Origin: Bacillota bacterium
Lineage (GTDB): Bacteria; Bacillota; Clostridia; Lachnospirales; Lachnospiraceae
Assembly: GCA_023435895.1 (NCBI GenBank)
Contig: JAEZLH010000017.1
Location: forward strand, 372,001 to 436,000
Reading direction: 5' to 3'
Length of the DNA stretch: 64,000 bases
Below, piece by piece: positions 35,861-45,834 of this stretch. The notes under the pieces were generated by a model that was not told the origin of the DNA, made no database searches, and worked only from the letters and a program-made list of their open reading frames with translations. How positions within the stretch are numbered: the stretch's first letter is position 1; the number at the start of each line of letters is the position of its first letter. The translations under genes and the position numbers were made by a program.

Positions 35861-36544
35861 ATGGAAATACTAAGAGTAGAACATCTGTCAAAGCGTTATG
35901 GAAGCGGTGATACAGCAGTGAATGCACTGGATGATATTTCTTTCTCCATTGAGAAAGGAGAGTTTGTTGCGATTATCGGTCCCTCCGGTTCCGGGAAGTC
36001 AACATTGCTTCATATGTTAGGAGGCGTTGACAGACCAACAGCAGGTAAGGTGTTCGTTGATAATACGGACATTTATCAACTAGATGAAACACAACTGGCT
36101 ATTTTTAGAAGAAGGCAGATTGGATTAATCTATCAGTTTTATAACCTGATTCCCGTGCTTACAGTAGAAGAAAATATTACATTGCCTTTATTGCTGGATC
36201 AACAGAAGATAGATAATGCTCAGCTTGGGAATATTGTAAAATCGTTAGATTTAGAAAAGAGATTAAAGCATCTTCCGAATCAATTATCGGGCGGACAACA
36301 GCAGAGAGTATCCATAGGCAGGGCATTGATCAATAATCCGGCCATTATGCTTGCGGATGAGCCTACGGGTAATCTTGACAGCAAGAATAGTCACGAAATC
36401 ATTGAATTACTAAAGATGTTTAACAAAAATTATAAGCAGACCCTGTTAATTATAACCCATGATGAACGAATTGCACTTCAAGCAGATCGTATTATTGCGA
36501 TTGAGGATGGTAAAATTGCTAAAGATGAGGTGATACGTTCATGA
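35861..36544 (+). CDS. ABC transporter ATPase, LolD/BceA-like
   Basis: The 227-residue ATPase has Walker A GPSGSGKST, signature LSGGQQQR and Walker B IMLADEPTGNLD, the last typical of the MacB/LolD/BceA group that pairs with FtsX-like permeases. Its stop overlaps the ATG of the permease gene by four bases (ATGA), so they form one complex. AAGGAG precedes the ATG. Likely role: moving or protecting against a peptide antibiotic, or releasing a lipoprotein. The nearby kinase/regulator pair fits the former. Confidence 0.93.
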   Translation: MEILRVEHLSKRYGSGDTAVNALDDISFSIEKGEFVAIIGPSGSGKSTLLHMLGGVDRPTAGKVFVDNTDIYQLDETQLAIFRRRQIGLIYQFYNLIPVLTVEENITLPLLLDQQKIDNAQLGNIVKSLDLEKRLKHLPNQLSGGQQQRVSIGRALINNPAIMLADEPTGNLDSKNSHEIIELLKMFNKNYKQTLLIITHDERIALQADRIIAIEDGKIAKDEVIRS

Positions 36545-39168
36545 ATATCATTAATAAACTAACCCTTCGTCAATTGATGATGAATAAAAAACGAACCCTG
36601 GTCACGATCATTGGTACTATTATATCAGCAGCAATGATTACAGCAGTTGCAACCCTAGGTCTTTCTTTTATGGATATTATGCAACGCCAGTCCATTGCAT
36701 CGGAAGGGGAGTGGCATGTTAAATATAGCAATATCAATACGAGTCAGCTGGAGGCAATCAAAAAGGATTCCCATGTAAAGACAGCCATGGTGAATAGGGA
36801 AAGCGGATATGCGAAGCTGGAAGGAAGTAAAAATGTTAATAAGCCATATCTCTATATTCTGGAATTTGATCAAGAGATGTTTCAACATATTCCGGTTAAG
36901 CTCATAAAGGGTAGATTTCCTGAAAAACCGGGCGAGGTAATGATCTCTGAGGAAGTTATTAAAAATGCAGGAGTGCCGTACAAAATCGGAGATAAAATGA
37001 CCCTCACCACAGGTAAAAGATACTCTACTCAAGAGGGAATGGAAAGCAGTGAGCCTATGTCACAAAATTTTGACCTTCAAAGGGAAAATGATAAAGTGGC
37101 AGAGAGACTAACGCAGGAGAAGAGTCATAGCTATACCATTGTAGGTTTAATGGAGCGTCCGGAATGGGAATATACCTGGTCACCTGGTTATACAACCATT
37201 TCCTATGTGGATGAAAAATCAGTGTCAAAGGATGAAACCTTTGATGTTTCAGTGATTTTTGGCAAGATTAATAATAAGCTTTTCACATGGGGAGATAAGC
37301 TGGCTAAGGAGAATGACATCAAGGTGTATGCCTACAATAATGATCTTCTGCGCTGCTATGGCATTGTGCGTGATGACAGCCTTAGATCAACATTAAATAC
37401 ACTGACAGCTATCATTATGGTGATAATAGTAGTGGGATCGGTTTCCTTAATTTATAATGCTTTCGCCATATCGGTATCAGAACGTTCCAGATATTTGGGT
37501 ATGCTTTCAAGTGTTGGAGCAACCAAAAAGCAAAAGAGAAATTCTGTATTCTTTGAAGGAGCAGTTATTGGGGTAATCAGTATTCCCCTTGGAATTATAT
37601 CCGGATATATCGGGTTGGGTATTACGTATTTATTTATTAATCCGCTAATTCAAGGGATGCTTAATGTCAATATTGGATTTCGATTAAGAGTATACCCTTA
37701 CTCCGTGTTGATATCGGTGCTGGTATCAGTATTAACTATATTGATTTCTACTTATATTCCCGCGCGGAAGGCTTCTAATATATCAGCCATTGATGCAATC
37801 CGTCAGGTAAGTGATGTAAAGATTAACAGACGTCAGGTTAAAACATCAATTATCACCAGAAAGATCTTTGGTATTGAAGGTGAGCTAGGTTTAAAGAATT
37901 TAAAAAGATACAAAGCCAGATACAAAGCAACAGTATTTTCCTTGATTATTAGTATGGTCTTATTTTTGGTGGTCTCTTCTTTCACCGGATTGCTTCGAAA
38001 GTCAATGCAGTTGACACAATATGGAGTTAATTATGACGTTCAGGTATCAATTAACACGAAGGATGAGGATGAGAACAGGAAGAATAACCTTATTAATAAG
38101 ATAAAATCCTTGGACAATGTTACATCAATCAGTTTAATAGATAATTTTGATGCAAAAACATTGGTTGATCCAAATAAAATCGCTGGCTTTTTAAAGGAAT
38201 CTAGCAGTGACATGATGGAAAACGGTCAATATCCTTATAATGTTTTAGTAAAGGTTTTGGATGATAAGAATCTGGAAGAGTATGCAAAACAAATAGGAAT
38301 AAGTACCGATAAGCTCACATCAAAGGATAAGCTTTCTTGTATCATAGTTGATACCATCACTTATAAAGATACGGGGGCTGATAAATATATTGAAACTAAG
38401 GTCGTGAAGGCCAAAGTTGGAGATAAGATCACACTTTTAACCAATAATGACAGTACCAATCAGGAAGAAGCATTACCCCCTGTCCAAATTGCCGCATTAA
38501 CAAAACAGATGCCCATGGGGTTGATGTCCTTAGGCGGGGCAGCGAATTTTTACATGATTATGTCAAAGGAAGCCTTTGAGAAACTTATTCAGGAAAAACA
38601 CAATCTTGTAGCTCCAGATGTCATTACTACCATATATTTGAACAGTGATAAGCCTTTAGTTCTTCAAAATGATCTTGAGACAATTCAAAATGAAATTGGC
38701 ATGGGCAGTATGGATATTTATAATGTGTATCAATATAAACAGTCGGAGCAACAGTCTCTTTTATTGGTGTCTGTATTTACTTATGCGTTTATTATACTAA
38801 TCACGGCAATCTGCATAGCGAATATTATTAACACCATATCCACCAGCATTTCTCTTCGTAAAAGAGAATTTGCAATGCTCAAATCCATTGGGATTACGCC
38901 AAAAGGTTTTAACAAAATGCTGAATTATGAAAGTGTTTTCTATGGATTGAAGGCATTAATGTATGGATTACCCATCAGTATTGTAATAATGTATTTGATT
39001 TATGAGGTTCTGATGTCTGAATTCGATTTCAAATTTACTTTGCCGGTAGGTAGCATCATCATTGTAGTAGTTGGGGTATTTTTAATCGTAGGCATCTCAA
39101 TGCTCTATTCCAGCAGCAGAGTGCGCAAGGAAAATATTATTGATGCACTGAAGCAGGAGATTAATTGA
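36541..39168 (+). CDS. FtsX-family ABC permease
   Basis: The 875-residue permease has a duplicated FtsX architecture: one N-terminal helix (about 20-42), a large extracytoplasmic domain (about 45-265), three helices near 285-415, another helix near 460-480, a second extracytoplasmic domain (about 490-720) and three final helices (about 735-865). It is larger than BceB (~650) because both halves carry big outer domains. SVGATKKQKRNSVFFEGAVIG and SIGITPKGFNKMLNYES are matching coupling-helix segments in the two halves. It is coupled to the ATPase gene. Substrate unknown. Confidence 0.9.
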   Translation: MNIINKLTLRQLMMNKKRTLVTIIGTIISAAMITAVATLGLSFMDIMQRQSIASEGEWHVKYSNINTSQLEAIKKDSHVKTAMVNRESGYAKLEGSKNVNKPYLYILEFDQEMFQHIPVKLIKGRFPEKPGEVMISEEVIKNAGVPYKIGDKMTLTTGKRYSTQEGMESSEPMSQNFDLQRENDKVAERLTQEKSHSYTIVGLMERPEWEYTWSPGYTTISYVDEKSVSKDETFDVSVIFGKINNKLFTWGDKLAKENDIKVYAYNNDLLRCYGIVRDDSLRSTLNTLTAIIMVIIVVGSVSLIYNAFAISVSERSRYLGMLSSVGATKKQKRNSVFFEGAVIGVISIPLGIISGYIGLGITYLFINPLIQGMLNVNIGFRLRVYPYSVLISVLVSVLTILISTYIPARKASNISAIDAIRQVSDVKINRRQVKTSIITRKIFGIEGELGLKNLKRYKARYKATVFSLIISMVLFLVVSSFTGLLRKSMQLTQYGVNYDVQVSINTKDEDENRKNNLINKIKSLDNVTSISLIDNFDAKTLVDPNKIAGFLKESSSDMMENGQYPYNVLVKVLDDKNLEEYAKQIGISTDKLTSKDKLSCIIVDTITYKDTGADKYIETKVVKAKVGDKITLLTNNDSTNQEEALPPVQIAALTKQMPMGLMSLGGAANFYMIMSKEAFEKLIQEKHNLVAPDVITTIYLNSDKPLVLQNDLETIQNEIGMGSMDIYNVYQYKQSEQQSLLLVSVFTYAFIILITAICIANIINTISTSISLRKREFAMLKSIGITPKGFNKMLNYESVFYGLKALMYGLPISIVIMYLIYEVLMSEFDFKFTLPVGSIIIVVVGVFLIVGISMLYSSSRVRKENIIDALKQEIN

Positions 39169-39245
39169 TGCGAAAAACGACTAACTTGGCAAAAATAGTT
39201 ACAGTGATGAAATGATGGGATAATAGGTCAACTAATACATTTCCT

Positions 39246-39300
39246 GGCATATGCATTCTCTAGCATTATGCAAATTGCTAACGAACTACGTTGAAAGGGT
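39246..39300 (+). repeat. Dispersed intergenic repeat, copy B
   Basis: The left block (GGCATATGCATT) is diverged; the right block GCAAATTGCTAACGAACTA, then GTTGAAAGGG, agrees well with copies A and C. Confidence 0.5.
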
Positions 39301-39329
39301 TATATGACCCCAACAACATCCTAATAAAA

Positions 39330-39388
39330 ATAATGAAAGAGCTGGTAAGGAATTTAAGTATTCTTCACCTGCTCTTCATTATTTTTTC
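39330..39388. terminator. Terminator after the permease gene
   Basis: AAATAATGAAAGAGC on the left pairs with GCTCTTCATTATTT on the right, followed by TTTTTC. Coordinates are good to a few bases. Confidence 0.8.
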
Positions 39389-39480
39389 AAGAAACCTTTT
39401 ATAACGATACTTGCAATCAGGGTGATTTTCCGATATGATAAATACAGAGAAATAAAGAAATGATAGGTGAGGTAGAAAAT

Positions 39481-39957
39481 ATGTTGAATGATGAATATAT
39501 AGGCTTTACGATTGAAAGACAGAAGCATATTGCATTAATCGCACATGATACAAAAAAACACGAATTGGTGGAATGGGTAAGTAAGAACAAAGATATCTTA
39601 AAGAGTCATTTTTTATGCGGAACCGGAACTACAGCTCGTTTAATCGTTGAGAAGACCGACCTTCCGGTAAAAGCTTATAACAGCGGCCCGTTGGGTGGTG
39701 ATCAGCAGATCGGTTCAAGAATCGTAGAAGGAAACATTGATTTTGTTATCTTCTTCTGGGATCCGCTTGCTTCCCAGCCTCATGACCCGGATGTGAAGGC
39801 ATTACTTCGTATTTGTGCAGTATATGATATACCGGTGGCAAACAATCGTGCTACTGCTGATTTCTTAATTACATCCAGATATATGGATGAAAATTATGAG
39901 AGAAGAGTGATGAATTATAACAAGATTATTCAGGGTAGATTAGAAGAACTCAAATAA
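39481..39957 (+). CDS. mgsA: Methylglyoxal synthase
   Basis: The 158-residue enzyme converts dihydroxyacetone phosphate to methylglyoxal and phosphate, bypassing lower glycolysis when phosphate is scarce. Family motifs are HDTKKHELVEW, CGTGTTARLI (phosphate binding), SGPLGGDQQIGSRI and FFWDPLASQPHDPDVKALLR, which includes the catalytic Asp. GGTGAGGT six to seven bases before the ATG at 39481 makes this the preferred start over the one at 39460. A link to the BMC pathway, which releases DHAP from fuculose phosphate, is possible but unproven. Confidence 0.94.
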   Translation: MLNDEYIGFTIERQKHIALIAHDTKKHELVEWVSKNKDILKSHFLCGTGTTARLIVEKTDLPVKAYNSGPLGGDQQIGSRIVEGNIDFVIFFWDPLASQPHDPDVKALLRICAVYDIPVANNRATADFLITSRYMDENYERRVMNYNKIIQGRLEELK

Positions 39958-40364
39958 ATCAGCGAATGCTACATAGTTTTCATTTGCTGCTTCATTCCTA
40001 AGAGCAAGCCGATTTAAAGACCATTAATATCTGTGAAAAGTACAGGGTGATTTTTCTTAGAAGAAATGGAAGAAGGTATCTATTATGTTGTACTTAATTT
40101 TGTGCGGTGTTGATTATGAGACATCTGATTAGTAAAAGTATTGGTATTTAAATATACAGATCGATAGCTACGGAGCGCAGTGCATATCGGTTGTAAACCT
40201 TAAACATGTAATAGTAGGTTAGTGTAATGAAAATGAAATAGTAAATGAATAAAGGGCTGAATATATTCTCAACTTATATAAGGAGCAACTGCTTCTTATA
40301 TAAGTTGAGAATATTGTTCAGCCCGATTTGTTTGGATATTTATCTGAAAAATAAAGAATACCGG
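39958..40364 (+). other. Spacer after mgsA with a long hairpin
   Basis: The 407-base spacer contains the hairpin at 40254-40324. I see no gene or RNA family in the remaining ~290 bases. Confidence 0.45.
40254..40324. terminator. Very long hairpin between mgsA and LysR gene
   Basis: About 29 bases from GGGCTGAA (40254) through ACTTATATAAG (40282) pair with 40296-40324, with one bulge, around a 13-base loop. It lies between convergent genes and may stop both, but the stem is much longer than a usual terminator. Confidence 0.7.
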
Positions 40365-41261
40365 TTAATCTGAGATAATGTTATAGGCTTGTGTCAGTGT
40401 GTCAATAAAGAACCTGGCACCATCGGACAAGGGGATGTCATTATTATAAGCAGCCACCAAAAGGCGGGAGGGAATTTCCTGTGTTGTGGTGATGACAGCA
40501 AGATTGTCTAAATCGTTTACGCAAAAATCAGGAATAAAGGCAATTCCAAGACCGATTTTAGCCAAATCAATCAAGAGGTCATTACTGCTTAACTCGATAG
40601 CAGGAACCAGATCCAAGCTATTCTCTAAAAATAGGTTATGCAAGAATATGCTGGTGGTGGAGCGTTTGTCAAGCATGAGGATAGGATGTTTTTGCAGCTC
40701 CTGTAAAGTAATTGGCCTATCCTCCAAAGGAAAAGCTTCCTTGTTGGCAATAAAGATATCCTTAAATTCCTTCACCGGTAATATCTGCATCATATTGTTG
40801 AGTGCAGAATTTGGTGAATTGGTAACAATAATATCAACCTCGTTTCGCTCCAAAAGCTTCGCACATTGGAGAGAGGTTGCATTGGTTACTTTGATATGAA
40901 TATTGGGATACTTCTTGTGAAACGTATTTAAAAATGGTACTAAATAATATCGGCAAATGGTATCACTGGCACCAATGCGAAGCTGAACCCCGCTTTTTGG
41001 ATCGGCGCAAAGCTGATTTTCACCACGTGAGATTAAATTGATGGCTGGTTCAATATGCTTTAAAAGGAGTTCGCCTTCCTTCGTCAGGGCAACTCGCTTG
41101 GTACTTCGAATAAATAGGGTTTGATTCAGGCGCCTTTCCAGGGTTTTAATGGATTGGCTCACAGCGGACTGGCTTATAAATAGGGTATCAGCGGCATCAG
41201 AGAAGCTGAGACTTTTAGCAACTTGATAAAATACCTTGTAAAGTTCGTAATTAATATCCAT
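40365..41261 (-). CDS. LysR-family transcriptional regulator
   Basis: The 298-residue protein has the LysR N-terminal helix-turn-helix (DINYELYKVFYQVAKSLSFSDAADTLFISQSAVSQSIK within about residues 2-40) and a substrate-binding domain (about 90-295). The frame opens 10 codons earlier, but AAAGGAGG precedes the ATG at 41261, six to seven bases away. It is divergent from purL with a 224-base spacer. LysR proteins often control divergent genes, yet a purL target would be unusual; the effector is unknown. Confidence 0.9.
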   Translation of the reverse strand: MDINYELYKVFYQVAKSLSFSDAADTLFISQSAVSQSIKTLERRLNQTLFIRSTKRVALTKEGELLLKHIEPAINLISRGENQLCADPKSGVQLRIGASDTICRYYLVPFLNTFHKKYPNIHIKVTNATSLQCAKLLERNEVDIIVTNSPNSALNNMMQILPVKEFKDIFIANKEAFPLEDRPITLQELQKHPILMLDKRSTTSIFLHNLFLENSLDLVPAIELSSNDLLIDLAKIGLGIAFIPDFCVNDLDNLAVITTTQEIPSRLLVAAYNNDIPLSDGARFFIDTLTQAYNIISD

Positions 41262-41440
41262 GGAAATCCTCCTTTTGTAGCTTGTACACAACTTATATTA
41301 ATTATTCCAATTAAATTGTGGTCGTTGTACTGGAACAGTAGAGCAAGGAACGATGAAATTTGTATGCTTAAGCAGGAATACCTATTAGTGAACCTAATAA
41401 AAAGGTTAACATATATTAATTATGATTATAAGACAGGTTA

Positions 41441-41449
41441 TGCTATAAT
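41441..41449 (+). promoter_or_regulatory. Extended -10 promoter of purL
   Basis: TGCTATAAT at 41441-41449 is an extended -10 element, with no strong -35, about 37 bases before the purL start. Confidence 0.55.
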
Positions 41450-41485
41450 GCAAGTAAATGATACAGAGAGTGGAAAGGAGCACAT

Positions 41486-44400
41486 ATGAGCAAAGTAAAA
41501 AGAATTTATGTGGAAAAGAAAGCACCATACGCAGTCAGAGCAAAAGAACTGAAAGCAGAGCTTCGCAGCTATCTGGGAATTAAGGGAATTGATGCGGTTC
41601 GTGTATTAATACGCTATGATATAGAGAATGTTGGTGAGGAAACCTACAAAAAATCCCTGGGAACCATATTTTCAGAGCCTCCCATTGATTTGCTTTATGA
41701 AGAGAGCTTTGAACTAGGTGAGAAGGATAGAACTTTTGCGGTGGAATATCTTCCGGGACAATTCGATCAGAGAGCAGATTCTGCTGAGCAGTGTGTGAAG
41801 CTTTTGAATGAGAAGGAAGAGCCTGTCATTCACTCCGCAACCACCTATGTACTATCCGGCGAGATATCCGATGAGGAGTTTGACAAGATTAAAGGATATT
41901 GCATTAATCCGGTAGATTCCAGAGAGACGGATGAAGTAAAACCCCAGACCCTTCTTACGGTATTTGATGATCCTGAGGATGTTATTTTGTTTGAGGGCTT
42001 TGGAGGAATGGAAGAGCCAAGCTTAAAAGAGCTGTATACCTCCCTCAATCTTGCTATGACCTTTAAGGACTTTTTATTTATACAGAATTATTTCAATAAC
42101 GAAGAAAAACGTGACCCTTCCATGACAGAAATCCGTGTATTGGATACATATTGGTCCGATCACTGCCGTCATACCACCTTCTTAACTGAGTTAAAAGAGA
42201 TTGGCTTTGAGGAGGGATATTATACCGCACCGATTAAGGCAGCTTATTCCGGTTATATCAAGGAACGTGGCGTATTATATCAGGGAAGGGATGACAAATA
42301 CATCTCTTTAATGGATATTGCACTACTTGCCATGAAGAAGTTAAAAGCGGACGGAAAATTAGAGGATATGGAAGTATCCGATGAGATTAATGCCTGCTCT
42401 ATTATTGTGCCGGTAGAAATCGATGGCAAAACGGAGGAATGGTTAGTGTTCTTTAAAAATGAGACACACAACCACCCTACTGAAATTGAACCGTTCGGTG
42501 GTGCGGCAACCTGTCTTGGAGGAGCAATCCGTGATCCGCTTTCGGGCAGAGGTTATGTATATCAGGCGATGAGAGTAACCGGTGCAGGAGATCCCACTGT
42601 TCCTGTAAAGGATACCTTAAAGGGTAAATTGGCTCAAAGAAAGATCTGTACCGGAGCAGCTGCAGGTTATAGCTCCTATGGTAATCAGATTGGTCTTGCA
42701 ACAGGTCTGGTAGATGAAATCTATCATCCGAATTATGTTGCAAAGAGAATGGAAATCGGTGCTGTTATGGGTGCTGCTCCAAGAAGAAATGTAATTAGAG
42801 AAAATTCTGACCCCGGCGATATTATTATCTTAATGGGTGGAAGAACCGGACGTGACGGCTGTGGCGGTGCAACCGGCTCCTCCAAGAGCCACACCACGGA
42901 ATCCATTAATACTTGCGGTGCGGAAGTCCAAAAGGGTAATGCACCTACGGAACGTAAACTTCAGAGGTTGTTCCGTAGAGAAGAGGTTAGCCTCTTAATT
43001 AAAAAATGTAATGACTTTGGAGCAGGTGGTGTGTCCGTAGCAATTGGTGAATTAGCACCCGGACTCCAGATTGATCTAGATAAAGTTCCGAAAAAGTATG
43101 CAGGTCTTGACGGTACTGAGCTTGCCATCTCCGAGTCCCAGGAGAGAATGGCAATTGTGGTAGATCCAAAAGATGTAACACAAATGTTAGCATATGCAGA
43201 AGAAGAAAACCTTGAAGCAGTGGTAGTGGCAGAAGTAACCGACTCTCCAAGACTTGTTATGAGATGGAGAGGGAAAGAAATTGTGAATATATCCAGAGCC
43301 TTTCTCGATACCAACGGCGCACATCAGGAAGCAAGTGCATATGTAACCCTTCCGGATCAGGATAAGAATTACTTGAAGTCAGGATTTGGCGTAACAGGTC
43401 AGAATGTAAAGGAAAAATGGCTGAATAATCTCAGCGCATTAAATGTATGCTCTAAGAAGGGGCTTGTAGAGATTTTTGACAGCTCCATTGGTGCATCAAC
43501 GGTGACCATGCCTTTCGGTGGAACCTATCAGATGTCCCCTATTCAGACCATGACCGCAAAGCTTCCGGTTCTTGAGGGAGCTTGTGATACAGTAACCATG
43601 ATGAGTTATGGCTTTGATCCCTACCTTTCCAGCTGGTCACCTTTTCATGGTTCAGTATATGCTATTATTTCTTCTGTAGCGAAGATTGTGGCAGCAGGTG
43701 GAGATCATTCAAAGATTCGTTTTACTTTCCAAGAGTTCTTCAGACGACTGAACAATGATCCAAAACGTTGGGGAGAGCCTTTGGTGGCATTACTTGGAGC
43801 ATATGATGCACAGATTAAATTAGGACTTCCTTCCATTGGCGGTAAGGACAGTATGTCAGGAACCTTTAATGATATTGATGTTCCGCCGACCTTGGTATCC
43901 TTTGCAGTGGATATTGCAAAGAGCGGGGATGTTGTTTCTACAGAACTGAAAAAGAGTGGCAATGTATTAGTTAGATTTGATATAGAGAAGGATGAATATG
44001 ATCTTCCGGGTTATAATCAGGTTAAGGAGTTATATAACAAGATTACTGGGTTGATGAGAGCTGGTAAGGTGTTCTCCTCCTTCGCACTGGGCTTCGGTGG
44101 TATAACAGAAGCAGTTAGTAAGATGGCATTTGGTAATAAACTGGGTGTAACTTTAAATAGTGATCTGAGTGAAGAGGATTTATTCCTGCCGGCATATGGA
44201 GCTGTGATTGTGGAGCTTGCAAAGCAGGATGTAACCGCTTTAGAAGAGTATGGCTTTAAGAAAGAGGAATTTAGCGTAATAGGTCAGGTAACCGAGGCAG
44301 AGGAATTTGTCTATGGTGATAGTAAGATTACAATGGAAGAAGCGTTAAATGCATGGACCACAACCTTAGAGAAGGTATATCCTACCCGCTCCAAGGTTGC

Positions 44401-45283
44401 ACAAGAAAATGCATCTGCGGATAATAAGCTGGAAACTAAGCTGTTTGACGCAAAAACAATCTATGTGGCAAAGAATAAGATTGCCAAACCCAAGGTTTTC
44501 ATTCCGGTATTTCCGGGAACAAATTGTGAATACGATTCCTTAAAGGCATTTGAGAATGCCGGAGCAGAGGTAAATACAGTTGTATTCAGAAATTTGACGG
44601 AGAGCAATATACGAGAATCTGTGGGGGCCTTTGCAGAGGGAATAAAGGGGGCACAGATTCTCATGTTCCCCGGTGGTTTCTCAGCAGGTGATGAGCCGGA
44701 TGGTTCGGGTAAGTTCATAGCAACTGCCTTCCGTAATGAGAAGATAACAGAGGCAGTCAATGATCTGTTAAAAAATCGGGACGGACTTGCACTAGGTATC
44801 TGTAACGGTTTCCAGGCATTAATCAAGCTAGGTCTTGTACCTTATGGCGAGATTACGCCGCAGAAAGAGGATTCTCCGACACTTGCTATGAATAATATAG
44901 GACGTCATATCTCAAAATCAGTCTATACGAAAGTAGTAACCAATCAATCTCCTTGGTTAACAAAGGCTGAATTAGGCGAGGTATACGCAATTCCTGCTTC
45001 CCATGGCGAAGGACGCTTTGTAGCCAGTGAAGAGTGGATTAAGAAGTTATCTGAGAACGGCCAGATTGCTACACAGTATGTAGATGTGAACGGTAACCCT
45101 ACCATGGATGAGGATTTCAATCCAAACGGTTCCTACTATGCAATTGAAGGTATTACAAGCCCGGATGGTAGAGTACTTGGTAAGATGGCACACTCCGAGC
45201 GTAGAGGTGCTTCCGTGGCAATCAACATTACCGGCAACCAGAATCAGTATATATTTGAGTCCGGTGTGGCGTATTTTCATTAA
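41486..45283 (+). CDS. purL: Phosphoribosylformylglycinamidine synthase (single chain)
   Basis: This 1265-residue enzyme makes FGAM from FGAR, glutamine and ATP, the fourth step of purine synthesis. It is the fused form, with the synthetase at about 1-985 and a glutaminase at about 1005-1265. Visible motifs are WSDHCRHTTF, KNETHNHPTEIEPFGGA with the ATP-site residues, GGRTGRDGCGGATGSS and, in the glutaminase, GICNGFQALIKLG (nucleophile Cys) and SHGEGRF (catalytic His). Firmicutes such as Bacillus usually split the subunits as PurL, PurQ and PurS; the fused chain is found in clostridia and proteobacteria. RBS AAAGGAG precedes the ATG. Confidence 0.95.
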   Translation: MSKVKRIYVEKKAPYAVRAKELKAELRSYLGIKGIDAVRVLIRYDIENVGEETYKKSLGTIFSEPPIDLLYEESFELGEKDRTFAVEYLPGQFDQRADSAEQCVKLLNEKEEPVIHSATTYVLSGEISDEEFDKIKGYCINPVDSRETDEVKPQTLLTVFDDPEDVILFEGFGGMEEPSLKELYTSLNLAMTFKDFLFIQNYFNNEEKRDPSMTEIRVLDTYWSDHCRHTTFLTELKEIGFEEGYYTAPIKAAYSGYIKERGVLYQGRDDKYISLMDIALLAMKKLKADGKLEDMEVSDEINACSIIVPVEIDGKTEEWLVFFKNETHNHPTEIEPFGGAATCLGGAIRDPLSGRGYVYQAMRVTGAGDPTVPVKDTLKGKLAQRKICTGAAAGYSSYGNQIGLATGLVDEIYHPNYVAKRMEIGAVMGAAPRRNVIRENSDPGDIIILMGGRTGRDGCGGATGSSKSHTTESINTCGAEVQKGNAPTERKLQRLFRREEVSLLIKKCNDFGAGGVSVAIGELAPGLQIDLDKVPKKYAGLDGTELAISESQERMAIVVDPKDVTQMLAYAEEENLEAVVVAEVTDSPRLVMRWRGKEIVNISRAFLDTNGAHQEASAYVTLPDQDKNYLKSGFGVTGQNVKEKWLNNLSALNVCSKKGLVEIFDSSIGASTVTMPFGGTYQMSPIQTMTAKLPVLEGACDTVTMMSYGFDPYLSSWSPFHGSVYAIISSVAKIVAAGGDHSKIRFTFQEFFRRLNNDPKRWGEPLVALLGAYDAQIKLGLPSIGGKDSMSGTFNDIDVPPTLVSFAVDIAKSGDVVSTELKKSGNVLVRFDIEKDEYDLPGYNQVKELYNKITGLMRAGKVFSSFALGFGGITEAVSKMAFGNKLGVTLNSDLSEEDLFLPAYGAVIVELAKQDVTALEEYGFKKEEFSVIGQVTEAEEFVYGDSKITMEEALNAWTTTLEKVYPTRSKVAQENASADNKLETKLFDAKTIYVAKNKIAKPKVFIPVFPGTNCEYDSLKAFENAGAEVNTVVFRNLTESNIRESVGAFAEGIKGAQILMFPGGFSAGDEPDGSGKFIATAFRNEKITEAVNDLLKNRDGLALGICNGFQALIKLGLVPYGEITPQKEDSPTLAMNNIGRHISKSVYTKVVTNQSPWLTKAELGEVYAIPASHGEGRFVASEEWIKKLSENGQIATQYVDVNGNPTMDEDFNPNGSYYAIEGITSPDGRVLGKMAHSERRGASVAINITGNQNQYIFESGVAYFH

Positions 45284-45310
45284 TTAAATTAATATTAATA
45301 AAAGGTACTT

Positions 45311-45358
45311 GGCTATCCGAATGCTCCCATAACATAGGGGTGTACGGATAGCCTTTTT
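45311..45358 (+). terminator. purL terminator
   Basis: GGCTATCCG (45311-45319) pairs with CGGATAGCC (45345-45353), followed by TTTTT. Confidence 0.85.
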
Positions 45359-45425
45359 AATCGTGGTCTCGTATATGGAGAATATCGGTGAGTTTTTCTA
45401 TGATAGTACGTTCTTTCCTATATTC

Positions 45426-45476
45426 GCTTATACAAAAAAGCTCTGCCATAGGGGGAGCAGAGCTTTTTGTATAAGC
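45426..45476. terminator. Bidirectional terminator
   Basis: GCTTATACAAAAAAGCTCTGC (45426-45446) pairs with 45457-45476 with one bulge around a ten-base loop. A-run and T-run on opposite arms make it usable in both directions, between purL and the sigma operon. Confidence 0.85.
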
Positions 45477-45525
45477 AATCAGTATTAAGCTATATTTATT
45501 AAGAATGAAACATTATGTTATTAAC

Positions 45526-45834
45526 CTATATCTGCAAAGTTAACTGATATCTTGCATACTCCAGAAATAACTGCACAACTGCCATGCCCATTGCAAAGAA
45601 GGTAAATACGATAATCAACGCGATGGCTGCCTTGTCATAAATTAAAGCTTCTTCATTTTTGCGAAAATTTGCTATCAAAATCTCAAAGCCAAGAAAGATA
45701 AAGATAATCGGCCATAAGCGAAAGATAACATCATAGGACAAGTTTGGAGCAAAAAGGTGTGCTAAAAAGATACTTCCGAAGGTGACTAACATGCCACCCA
45801 GGGTAATTGTGCCGATGCGGTGTATTTTATTCAT
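45526..45834 (-). CDS. Small membrane protein, last gene of sigma operon
   Basis: The 102-residue protein has three predicted helices (about 8-28, 38-55 and 68-90). FRLWPIIFIFLGFEIL resembles the LiaF/DUF5668-type RLWPxxLIxxGxxxL helix pair, common in envelope-stress modules. TGGAGG ends eight bases before the ATG at 45834, preferred over an in-frame ATG at 45849. It overlaps the preceding gene by eight bases, so it is part of the same operon. Confidence 0.72.
   Translation of the reverse strand: MNKIHRIGTITLGGMLVTFGSIFLAHLFAPNLSYDVIFRLWPIIFIFLGFEILIANFRKNEEALIYDKAAIALIIVFTFFAMGMAVVQLFLEYARYQLTLQI

Larger units (their letters stand above)
39169..39480 (+). other. Spacer with repeat copy B and a terminator
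   Basis: The 312-base spacer before mgsA holds dispersed repeat copy B (39246-39300) and a hairpin (about 39330-39388). Only weak A-rich sequence follows, with no clear mgsA promoter. Confidence 0.5.

Noticed and set aside
41223..41489. 88-residue plus-strand frame between the LysR gene and purL
   Set aside because: It has no ribosome site, overlaps the LysR start and the purL promoter, and its composition is not protein-like.
42477..42743. Antisense frames inside purL
   Set aside because: They are opposite-strand shadows of a highly conserved gene and lack ribosome sites.
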